Of a stretch of DNA of 64,000 nt, positions 50,101 through 59,248 are shown piece by piece. Position numbers and translations under genes: made by a program. This DNA comes from Mugil cephalus (taxonomy: Eukaryota > Chordata > Actinopteri > Mugiliformes > Mugilidae). The stretch is from the NCBI RefSeq assembly GCF_022458985.1, contig NC_061779.1, positions 16,661,001 to 16,725,000 on the forward strand, written 5' to 3'. Under the pieces are notes generated by a model. The model searched no databases and was not told the origin of the DNA. It was given only the letters and a program-made list of their open reading frames with translations. Each line of letters starts with the position of its first letter. Positions within the stretch are counted from its first letter, which is position 1.

Positions 50101-53100
50101 TTAAATATGTAGCTCTACTATATGGCTGTGATTTAAGGCTCAAAGTCACTAATTACTCATTAGTTTGTGTCAGTATCTCATGTCTTTAAGTTGCTGTCAT
50201 TGAGATAAATGTAAAAAGTTTACATTTATATTTATTCATGTAAAAACAAATCAAGTTTTATAAGTGGCCGTCCTGCTTTATTTATTACTGATGATTCCAG
50301 ATGTGCATCATTGTATCCATCAAACCCCAGATATCACAGCTTGAAACCTAATGTCTTTAAAACAGCATTTTGAAAGAAAGTATTGTTTTCCAGCATGTTT
50401 TCTAACATCAGCAGGTTTGGTCTGTACAGTCTTGATGCTTTACCAGATTCTCCGTAGTTTTCAGCTGGATGTGCTGTTGGTGACTCTGCAGATAGAAAGA
50501 ATAGGCCAATATTCAACTGGAGGAGCTGATGCACATGATAATGGTGAATTTTAAACAGAAGAGTGAATAAGTCAGCTCTGTTATCAGATACAGTCTGACA
50601 GGTTTTTTTTTTACCATGTGCCATAGGAGTTGTGATGACGTTTCTGCTGCCATTGAAGGCTTCACTGTTTTGGTTTCTATCAAGTAAGACTGTGGAGTGA
50701 AATAACACATTAAATATCACAGTTCAACACAATTTCAATAAAAAATAAATAGTGTTTGATCATTCAGAGCACTCAGGTTCTTACCTGGTAATAAATGTAC
50801 TGATCCCTCTGTAGCATTTTCAACGTTTCCATCTTCTGTGGTGTCATAGAGTTCATGTGTTTGAGGTGTTACTGTTTCTAGAAAATAAATAAATAAAGTT
50901 TAGTTTAGTATGTTTTTCTTTTCTTACATAAAGATTGTTTAGTCTGTAACAGTCTTGGTGGTTTACCACGTTCCACATTTTTATCCATTAGTCTAGAAGA
51001 CTCTGAACACACTGAAAGCATCAAATAGCAGAGACAAATACAGTGTGACAGGTTTTTTTTTTACCATGTTCCATAGAAGTGTGATGACGTTTCTGCTGCC
51101 ATTGAAGGCTTCACTGTTTTGGTTTCTATCAAGTAAGACTGTGGAGTGAAATAACACATTAAATATCACAGTTTAACACAATTTCAATAAATAAATAAGA
51201 AGATTTGAAAGTATTTTAAAGGACAGTGTGAAATCACCCCAACAGTTATCTAATACAGTATCCATGAGAGTTTAATGCTGCAACTGAAGGCATCACTGTG
51301 TGGGTTTTTTTGGTTCTGATGTTACAGTTTAATACTTTCAGTTTGACCACAAACAAAAAAGATATTAATACTTTAAAGTTAATAAAGTACTGGGTTTCCT
51401 ACCTGATAATGGTTTTACTGGCCCCTCTGTAACATTTTCAGTGTCAGTGAAGGTTTCATGGCTGTCATTCTGATGAAATGTGACCAGCTCTACAAAACAA
51501 AGACAAGTTTTTGTTTGTTTGTTTTTTTCCACATATATAACGTCTCAGCTACACCGTCTCTATAGTCTAGGTGGTTTACGATGATCCATTTTTTAATGTT
51601 CAAGTCTTGCTGAGTTTTGCAAGGAGGTGCACATTGGTCTATAATGTAGATCTGAAGACATGACCTGTTAGAATTCAATGACTCATGTCAGGACCAAGAT
51701 CTAATACAGGTTTCACAGTTTTTATCACTTTTCATGGAAAATATCAAATTTGACTTGAAGAATTTAATGACATTAATCATATTTTTTCTGTACATATTTT
51801 TTATATTTATTATTTATATTATATTTACATTATTTATTTATTTTATATTTTTCATATTTTTTTCTATGGGAGTTCATATTCGTCACAAGTGTTAAATGTC
51901 TGTGTCTGTGTATTATATGTCTCTGTTGTGATGCTCTCATAGAGATAAAGACATAAAGACTCTTGATTCTTGAAAACACAAACAGAAACTCGTCCATCCC
52001 ACAGTTTAACCCACAGAGTTCATTAACGAGTTTTGGTTCACCTCCCGCTGCTTGTTAAAGAAATAATTTCTTCTCAGTTATTCTAATGTTTATAGTACAT
52101 GTAACCTAATTAAACATTTCATATTACCACAACTGTTTTCAGAGAGTGATTTCCTACCCGATTCCCTGGAGTCAGTGTCGTTGGAGACGTCTTTGGCATC
52201 TTGAGCGGGATTTGGTGTCGGCAGCGCTGTGGGATTAAATTAGATGATCAGATTAGACGAGTGTAACGTGAAATTAAGATCAAATACATTTGTGAATGTC
52301 ACAAATTAGGCCAACCTAATAGTTGAACTGGTGTCTCTGTAACATTTTCTTGTCTGGTTTCAAACCAAGAGTCGTGTCCGTGGTCTGGACGAGGTGATAC
52401 CAACCACTCTGTGGAAAATAAAGTGGTGTAAACATACATCAAACCAGCCCGTATGTGGAGTATAATGAACAGAATGACAGCTTCCTGGTTAACATCTAGA
52501 ACCACTTGTTCAGGTAACCACGTTTCTTACCACTTTCAGTAGTAGTGACATATCTATTGTCTTTGAACGCATCACTGCTGCCACCTGCGTCTACATTAGG
52601 TTGGGCTGTGGAATAAAATGAGACCTTGTATTACAAAGCATCGTGGTATAACGCTTTGGTGTAACAGCTCTAGTTACTCACTGTTCAACTGAGCTGATGC
52701 CTCCGTGACCGTTTCCATGTTGGTGTCATTCTGGTTGTAGTTTGGAGGAAAATAGACTGATCCTAGAAAACAGAAGGTAAAGATGTGTTGTACACTTCTT
52801 CTTTTCTTTTTAAATACTGTATGTCAGACTAGGCTTTCTGTCACTCGCTGAGGTCACTAACCAGATTCATTATTTGCGTTGACAAGTTTCTCAGTAACAT
52901 TCAAAACATCCCTGGTGTTTTCAGCTGGATGCGATGTTGGTGATTCTGTTGAAAAGACAGATACGTACCAGTGATGACTAAAGAATAAAAAGAAGAAACT
53001 AAACGTCACATTCAAAACTGTCCAACTCATATCGTCTGTTTTATTTATGATATTTAATCGCTTGGGGAAGCTGCTGATGTTTTTCAGTGGAGATGAATTT

Positions 53101-56100
53101 AAACAGTGGTTAACTACAAAATAGCAGAAACGTTTTTTATCATGACAGATATGAAAAATCAATACTTGTTCCTAAATCATGGTTTGTGTGATTAAAAGCT
53201 AAAGATTGTTTTTTCTGGGGGGAGTTTTAAAATCTGCTATTTGGTCTAATATGTAACTAAAGGCACCATTATTACTCCTCAGGAGTTTTATTCCTGATAT
53301 TTATGGAGATGTTGGGAATAAAATTCACAGATAACGTGATTAACTGCTTAATTAATAAGGGAGATTAACTACTACACTTATATTACACAGTAAACAGCAT
53401 GAATTCAAGGTGACTAGTGTGAACATTCATAACCAGGGCTAAAGACTTTATTTAGATTTAGATTTTGATGTTTCATTTAATAAAATAACTCTTTTCTTTT
53501 CTTGACTCCTGTGACCATGGATGGAGGCGTAGTCACGTGCCATATCTCATGAACGAGGGAATCACGTCACATATGGTGTAAATTGTTTACATTGACTTCA
53601 CCGAACCAGTCTTTGGCATGGATGCTTCCTTGCAGCTGTGTCCATATTTTGAGCCGTGTCTGCTGTTATGGCTTGAAATAACTCGAAATAAGATGCGTGA
53701 GAAAGCATACAAGGAATCCGTAGATTTATACCAGCACATATACAACAAGTTGGTGGCGTCTTCAATACCATGATGGCCTTGAATACATATACAGGATAAT
53801 ATGATTTTGACGTGAATGTAAATTGCCTCTCGACTGGTCGGTTCATTCTGGTTTTGATGAGGTTTTTGGTGTCGTTTCAGTGTTTGGGTGTTTTTGTGTC
53901 TGTGAAGATGTGACATGCTGGTTCATTGCTCCTACCTGTCAGCGGGCCCGTTTGGAGGACGCGCTTCCTCGTCCCCTGGTTTCTATTTTCAGTCGAACAC
54001 TCAAGCAAACAGGCAGGACACGGTGGACCAGGTGGACCTGCAGGACCTTTGTATATACAGACAGAAGACGTCAATATTATATTAATATGGACTAGAGCAA
54101 CAACAAATGAAAAAAGAAAAAAAACAAAAAAACATGGATGTCTTTAATTTGGTCCATATTGAACTCCTTAAACTTTATATCAGTGGTGTCAAAGTCATTT
54201 TAGTTGGGGGGCCACATTCAGTCCAATTTGATCACAAAGTGAGATAACAGAACACTAACCTGTAAGTAATAACAATTACAGATTTTTTCTATTTGTTTTA
54301 GTGCAAAGAAGAACGTAAATGTAAATTAAGAGAATGTTTACACTCAATAAACTATCCTTAAGTTTATTGTTTGGGTACATTGCTGTCTGCTCTGTAGTCC
54401 TGGGTCTCAGTGTTGTGTTCTGTCCACTTCTCTGACTAAAATTAAGGGTAGAAGTTATTTTCACTGAAAAAATGCCTTGTCTTCTATGTAATTTTGTCAC
54501 TTTGAAAATTCCTGTTATAGGTGAGATTATACCCTCTGCTGGGCATATTTTGGCTGAATGTTTGACACTTGTGCTTTATATGAGGACTGTTATATAATTT
54601 TAAATCTTAATCAACACTGAACCAAGATTTTACCAAAGAATAATAGTGTTGAGAGAATAGATTTTATATTAGATTAGTATTAGATTTAAAAATAAAAATA
54701 AAAAATACATTCAAGAAATCTCTTTAGTTATTGTGAGTGTGGACAAATGTGTCAACACAGCGAGCACAAGGAGGCATTGTTGCATGTTTATTGAGACTGA
54801 GAGTCTTTACCATGGATCATGTTTGTATCGTCGCACATATTGTGCCGCTCACCTGATAATCCTCAATATTATATAAAAATACATAAATAATAATGTTAAA
54901 ACATTTTAAATCATAAAAACTTAAATGAACAGACCCTCTATTGAAACTTACTTCAACTAAATAAAACACTGGAGGAAAAAAAGCATATCACAGCGTATCA
55001 CGGTGCTGTGGTGCAACTGATTTCGTGTTAAAAGGGGAGTCTTCAGTATTCATTGACAGGTAACCACTCGTTCAGGTAACCAGATACTGGAAATAACAAC
55101 AACAAGTTTGGTGACAAACCTGTCAAAACACGATTGAACATGAAATATGTTGTACATGAAAGCGTGAGGAGTCACTGAATGAGTGAAAGCTGTTCGCTTT
55201 ATATTCACCATAATCCAGTTGAGTCAGTGCAGCAAATATTTACACCACAAAGCAGCAAACAGCGACAGACAGTTTCTTGCAGACAGTGAGTGGGATGCTC
55301 GTGTTGTGCAACCAGAGCTGAACAATAAAAGACTGTTTGAAAGTTCAGAACGACTTCTGTTCTGGTTCACTGCTCTACACTGGGTTTTCTTCTAAGGAAT
55401 TAAAATAAATAAATAAATAAAAAAAATCTCACCTCTTTTCCCACGTCTCCCCTCCGGTCCCGGTGGACCCTGGGGTCCTGGTGAACCAGGTCTACCAGGC
55501 ATACCTGATACACAAAACCCTTTGTTATGTGGCAAATTTACTATTTCATGCAAAAAATAATAATAATTTTGAAAAAAATGTAAAGAAGTAATATGACAGT
55601 TCTTACCTGGAGGTCCAGGTGGACCTGAGGGGAAAAAAATACAAATAGAGAAACAGAATAAAGTAGAAGTAACAGAAAATTATTGTGGTAGAGTTGAGAA
55701 TATTTATGAGATGCACCTGTTAAACAAAGTCCTCTGGAGCTGTTACACAGGTCCATGAAGGCTTTGACCTGAATCCAGACAAAAACAGAAACACTGAAAC
55801 GTTAGGACTGTCTTTATAGTGTTGGTGTAAGTTTTAGACAAAACTATAACGTTTACTCTCTGGGTCCATAAGTTAGATTGTTTCTCTTTATCAGCACTGA
55901 ATCACTTAAATGAAATAATCACTTAGACAACTGCCAAAATGTTAGCTGGCGACAATTTTCATGACTTTTAAGCAGAACAAATCCAGATATTAGTCCTCTC
56001 AGATGGCAAATTGAATATATTTAATCAGTGTCTTGTGAGCGTTCACGGATTGAAACTCTATTCCCTCCGCGGGCACGCAGCCTGTGAGGAAATGCCAGCT

Positions 56101-56478
56101 CTCAGAGAATGTTAGTACAGTGGAGGGAGGAGCAGGCAACAGTCAGTCACGCTCCGTTACACAAAGTATTTATCCAGGATTCTCTTAAAAGTAGACCCCT
56201 CTTAATTTCTAAAGCAGACTGTGGGTTCTTTGCACTGCTTGAATGTTTTTCTCGTCCCAGCAGAGAAAAGAAGTGTTCCTGTTGAAACTGGCAGCAGAGT
56301 TTATACCTCGTCTGACCCCTGTCATTATAAAGAAGCAGAAGCCTGAAATATATCATTTATATTCTGCACCTTTGGTGTCTCTGTTGTCCTATTTAATTTC
56401 TTTAATTCTCTAATTTCTTTCTGGTCACTGTTGCGCTGCTGTAACATTTGAATTTCCCCAATGGGGATCAATAAAGTA

Positions 56479-56509
<31 letters not shown>

Positions 56510-56898
56510 TATCTTATCTTATCTTATCTTATCTTATCTTATCTTATCTTATCTTATCTTATCTTATCTTATCTTACGGGGATCATGGAGTACGTCACGA
56601 GCATCATCGTGTCCTTCTGCTCTTGGCCTTTGGTTAAGTCTTCGTCCTGGTTCCTCCGCCTGCGGTGGAGCTTCTTCATCCCCCCGGCCTCTCCGAGTTC
56701 GGCCGGGAGGATCCTCGCCTGCAGCCTGCAGCTCTGTGACAGCTCCTCCACCTGAGACCCCAACCTGACCAGCTCCTGTGACATCTCTTTGTGCTGAAGC
56801 AGCAGGAAAACCAGGCCTGCCGAGCTCAGCAGCAGCAGCACACACATCCCCGCCAGCAGCATTTTCCGCGCGAGCAAACCTCCGCTCTTGTCTTTCAT
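46216..56898 (-). CDS. gldn: Gliomedin with expanded glycosylated stalk
   Basis: Type II membrane or shed collagen-olfactomedin protein; mammalian gliomedin on Schwann cell microvilli clusters nodal Na+ channels through NrCAM and neurofascin. Exon 1 (56898-56578) codes a TM segment (MLLAGMCVLLLLSSAGLVFL), a coiled stretch, a basic RRRR site that may serve furin, and MLVTYSMIP. Collagen part: 55768-55717, 55624-55607, 55504-55433, 54046-53936 (13 Gly-X-Y triplets). Stalk exons, all phase 1-1: 52945-52862, 52762-52682, 52605-52531, 52408-52316, 52226-52158, 51489-51403, 51002-50967, 50877-50785, 50689-50615, 50485-50444, 50047-50006, 49900-49877 (uncertain), 49618-49583, 49493-49401, 49294-49220, 49076-49035, 48670-48629, 48529-48446, 48233-48150, 48065-47961, 47864-47784, 47304-47248. 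Olfactomedin: 47147-47022, 46928-46784, 46699-46216. Sum 2829 nt, 942 residues. Family assignment is firm from AVDENGLWVIYAS, KAGNAFI and head-to-head cyp19a1b; use of every stalk exon is inferred. Confidence 0.88.
48277..48347 (-). pseudogene. Vestigial beta exon (gldn)
   Basis: Still reads VLCDTNQSSDAFNGRTVT, clearly beta-type, but the acceptor AG has become TG and the length (71 nt) breaks the phase rule. The donor GTAAAA survives. Similar but more eroded beta remnants lie near 49720-49770 and 51240-51300. Confidence 0.65.
48600..49640 (-). repeat. gldn: Duplicated five-exon block, copy A
   Basis: Contains exons 49618-49583, 49493-49401, 49294-49220, 49076-49035 and 48670-48629, matching copy B (about 49980-51025) exon for exon and also in the introns, at offsets of 1377-1409 bp. 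High similarity in introns indicates a recent tandem duplication. Confidence 0.9.
49194..49217. repeat. T run of 24 next to a gldn splice donor
   Basis: In the gldn sense the donor of exon 49294-49220 reads GT followed by a run of A that is 24 long. The copy-B counterpart has a run of about 9. Confidence 0.85.
49980..51025 (-). repeat. gldn: Duplicated five-exon block, copy B
   Basis: Contains exons 51002-50967, 50877-50785, 50689-50615, 50485-50444 and 50047-50006. Nearly identical to copy A, differing by scattered substitutions and in T-run length. An extra beta-exon segment lies just upstream in the sense of transcription (about 51030-51190). Confidence 0.9.
51065..51138 (-). pseudogene. 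Frame-breaking third copy of the beta exon (gldn)
   Basis: Third copy of the 75-nt beta exon, with intact AG and GT borders but only 74 nt long because one base is missing relative to copies 50689-50615 and 49294-49220. Inclusion would shift the gldn frame, so it is presumably skipped or dead. Confidence 0.7.
52946..53935 (-). other. gldn: gldn intron between collagen and stalk exons
   Basis: About 1 kb with no further exon recognised on the minus strand; frames here lack Gly-X-Y or stalk-type motifs. Confidence 0.55.
54047..55432 (-). other. gldn: gldn collagen-region intron
   Basis: About 1.4 kb of AT-rich sequence between two collagen exons. I searched for further Gly-X-Y coding and found none, so the collagen part seems really short. 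Confidence 0.55.
55769..56440 (-). other. gldn: gldn intron 1, body
   Basis: No exon recognised. The part next to 56440 probably belongs to the LINE insertion whose 3' tail follows; how far that element extends leftward cannot be told by eye. Confidence 0.45.
56440..56577 (+). mobile_element. LINE/SINE 3' tail with (CTTAT)n, abutting the gldn exon 1 donor
   Basis: ATTTGAATTTCCCCAATGGG followed by GATCAATAAAGTA is the conserved 3' terminus of teleost L2/Rex1-like retroposons. It is followed by about 18 (TCTTA) units up to 56576. Read in the gldn sense, the last unit supplies the intron start GTAAGATAAGATAAG, so the array begins at the splice donor (exon ends at 56578). Confidence 0.75.
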
Positions 56899-57832
56899 GT
56901 TGGAGCCCTGCTCTCTGGCCGCCTGCTGTAGAGTGATCTGGGCTCTGACATTCACCAGCACATACAGCGCATTTCTGAACACCTGCCAACAGAGAGGGGA
57001 CGTCACAAGGAAACCACGCTCGAGCAGTTGGAGGAATAAACATGTCAAAATCTGTCTGCGACTACAGGGGGAATGGCGTGGCCCGTTGCGCAACAGCAAG
57101 CATCTGGGAAACAGTTAAAATTTAAAGCCTCGATTCAGACGCGGCTAATGGACATATTTCCAGGATGACACATCCTGCAGACAGCGCGGGGTTTCCCACC
57201 GTTCTGGTGCTCTTCTTCTCAATGTCATTTCCAACCCATCCCACTCAAACTTAGATGGAAGTGGAATAAATAAGAAGTGGACAGGGGAAACATTGTCTGA
57301 TTCTACAAAAGAGCCTTCAGAGAGCTTTCAGTAAATGACTGCGTGGATGTTTGTGTCAAAGTGTCCTTCCTACCAAAGGGGGGGTTTCATGTTATTTGTG
57401 CTTCTATTTCAAAATAGAGAAGCAATGTCACATGTCTCACATGTTTATCGATACATAATTAACATTAAAGTTTCCTTATTATGAGTGAGGGCCGTTTAGC
57501 TTCTGTTGCAAAGAGTAAAGCAGGTTTTTCAGCCGGTTCGGATGACGAGCCAACACATCAGGCCCTTATAGTGAAGCCGGAATCTTTATCCACCAGCTAT
57601 TCACAGGTACTAAGCTTGAGTGACAGCTCATTATAAGCGTGATACCTTTGCATTGACTGCGTTCTCCCGTTCAGGTTTGCACGTATGGTTTTTCACACTG
57701 ATAGAAAGCGCCACGTAAACACAACTCTCAAACACAACTCTCAAGGAGTATAAGCTTTTAAAAGTATAAAGTTTTTCAATCTCTTTCTTCCTCTCTTGAA
57801 GGGCCGGGTGAGTCTCTGCTCCCTTTGACACG
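56899..57832. other. Head-to-head gldn/cyp19a1b upstream region
   Basis: About 1.3 kb separates the gldn start codon from the predicted cyp19a1b transcription start. The gldn frame stays open for 67 codons upstream of the chosen start, but no homology supports it. Apart from the ERE and core promoter listed separately, nothing was identified. Confidence 0.45.
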
Positions 57833-57845
57833 GGTCAGTCTGACC
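57833..57845. promoter_or_regulatory. Perfect estrogen response element upstream of cyp19a1b
   Basis: GGTCAGTCTGACC, a perfect inverted repeat of the ERE half-site with 3-bp spacing. It lies about 350 bp upstream of the TATA-predicted transcription start. Teleost brain aromatase promoters are known for an ERE a few hundred bp upstream that drives positive estrogen feedback in radial glia. Confidence 0.8.
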
Positions 57846-58155
57846 CAGCTAATTAATTTCCCCCGTGAAAAGAATGAATGAATTGGACGGTGGGGTTTCT
57901 TTCTGCAGCACAAAGCTGAATGTGAAGCAATTCCACCAAAAAAATAATTAATGCAGGCTGCAACCAATGAAAGACTTACTATTTTTTTTTCCTTCTTTTT
58001 TGGATTTATGGATTTAAAAAAAAGAATAACACACTTTTGTTCTTTTTGAAGATGCTTTGTAGTCTGGTCTGTTCAGTGCTCTGCAGTGGCACTTACAACC
58101 CCTTAAGTGTAAGCGTCTCTAAGCAACCAGGGAAGTGAAGGCTCAGCCGAGGATT

Positions 58156-58161
58156 TATAAA
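58156..58161 (+). promoter_or_regulatory. TATA box, cyp19a1b
   Basis: TATAAA, predicting a start near 58186. A CCAAT motif is at 57964-57968. The position fits with the downstream donor at 58283 marking a non-coding first exon. Confidence 0.6.
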
Positions 58162-58185
58162 CACTCGAACCACTGTGATTTATTT

Positions 58186-58282
58186 AGAAGGAGAATCTCG
58201 ATCACCTTAAAAGCCAACGGAGGAAGCACTGCGTCTCTTCAAACTGAACTCTAACTTGTCGGCGCAGGAGATGATATGAGAA
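58186..58282 (+). other. cyp19a1b: Predicted non-coding first exon of cyp19a1b
   Basis: Inferred from the TATA box (start about 30 bp downstream) to the strong donor AAGTAAGT at 58283. The next exon would open after CTCAG at 59237, 11 nt before the start codon. Teleost cyp19a1b genes are known to have a non-coding exon 1. Confidence 0.5.
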
Positions 58283-58609
58283 GTAAGTCATTAAGTGAGT
58301 AAGTCATTATTTGATTCAAACTCTCAGTTTATTTGTCTTTCACCTGGTAATAAAAGTAAATAATATTTAGACATCTTCAGAAAAATTTGTCATTTTACAG
58401 TGTTCATTGGGAATTTAAATTGATGTTAAACCTCAGTTTATGAATATCTTATCTTTAATTCTGGAAGTCTGCACTTAAAGCAAAGAGAGTTACTAGAGCT
58501 ACTTTATGCTAATGCTAAAAAAAAATTGTAACTTGTAAATGGGTCAACTGTACATAGTTTTACATGTTAATACAAGCCAACAGAGTCTTATGCATATTTC
58601 CAGTCTTCC

Positions 58610-58740
58610 TTCCTTTTTGCACTGTTTATTTTGGTGATTTTGTGTTATGTTGATGTCTGTGTATGTTTGTGTACAAGCTACTGGACACTCATATTTCCCC
58701 CAGGGCATGCATAAAGTATTTTTCTATTTTATTCCATTTA
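58610..58740 (+). mobile_element. LINE/SINE 3' tail in predicted cyp19a1b intron 1
   Basis: Begins TTTTTGCACTG and ends with ATATTTCCCCCAGGGCATGC then ATAAAGTATTTTTCTATTTT, again the L2/Rex1-like 3' terminus, with a short degenerate tail. Only the 3' end is evident. Confidence 0.5.
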
Positions 58741-59248
58741 ATAAGAACTTAAAAATGATTCATACGACTAAACTACCTGCATCACCTTCACTCTGCTGAA
58801 ACCCAGACAACCATTATGCACGTTTTCTGATTCTGAATCTGCTGTGTTCCTCGTAGGCGAGTACAATTTGCAGGTTGTGATTCTTTTTGCACAGTGGCAA
58901 AGGCAGGGAAACTACAAACAAACTGGATGTTATGCAATAATTGAAAACAAAAACAAACATTAAAGATGATGGACGCTGTTAAACCTGTTATGACAAAAAT
59001 CTAAGAATAAATTAAGAATTAGCCGTTGACACAAACAACTACCTGAGTACAAGAAACCGTAGAGCTTGATGTGGGTGTATTTTGACGTTAATGTGCCATT
59101 ACTCCCCGTCACTGAAGGACAGAAGGAACCTGACATTGAGGTCCTGACGTTTTGCTTCTGCTTCATTTGGGGACAAGAAATAAAGGGTTAATAGGTAAAT
59201 GCTGAACAGTCTGAAGGCAGGCAGTGAATTTACTCAGTTCTGTGTGAT

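Larger units (their letters stand above)
47248..52945 (-). repeat. gldn: Array of phase 1-1 stalk exons in gldn
   Basis: About 22 exons of 24-105 nt, each a multiple of 3 and each starting and ending in phase 1. They fall into types. Alpha: ESPTPHPAENYGES-like (42 nt, longer at the array ends). Beta: RNQNSEAFNGSRNV-like, 75 nt. Gamma: about 81-105 nt, with ENVTEGPVKPLS-like ends. Delta: SSRLMDKNVER, 36 nt. Alpha, gamma and beta types recur together along the array. The coded stalk is Ser/Thr/Asn-rich with about 18 NxS/T sequons. Confidence 0.8.

Noticed and set aside
51780-51975. Further LINE tail inside gldn
   Set aside because: AT-rich with a loosely similar end (GAGATAAAGACATAAAGACT), but it lacks the conserved TTTCCC..GGG terminus, so I do not call it.
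56899-57099. N-terminal extension of gldn
   Set aside because: The frame is open but shows no similarity to gliomedin; the shorter start places the membrane anchor as in the human protein.
59148-59160. Second estrogen response element near the cyp19a1b start codon
   Set aside because: AGGTCCTGACG has imperfect half-sites and the wrong spacing.
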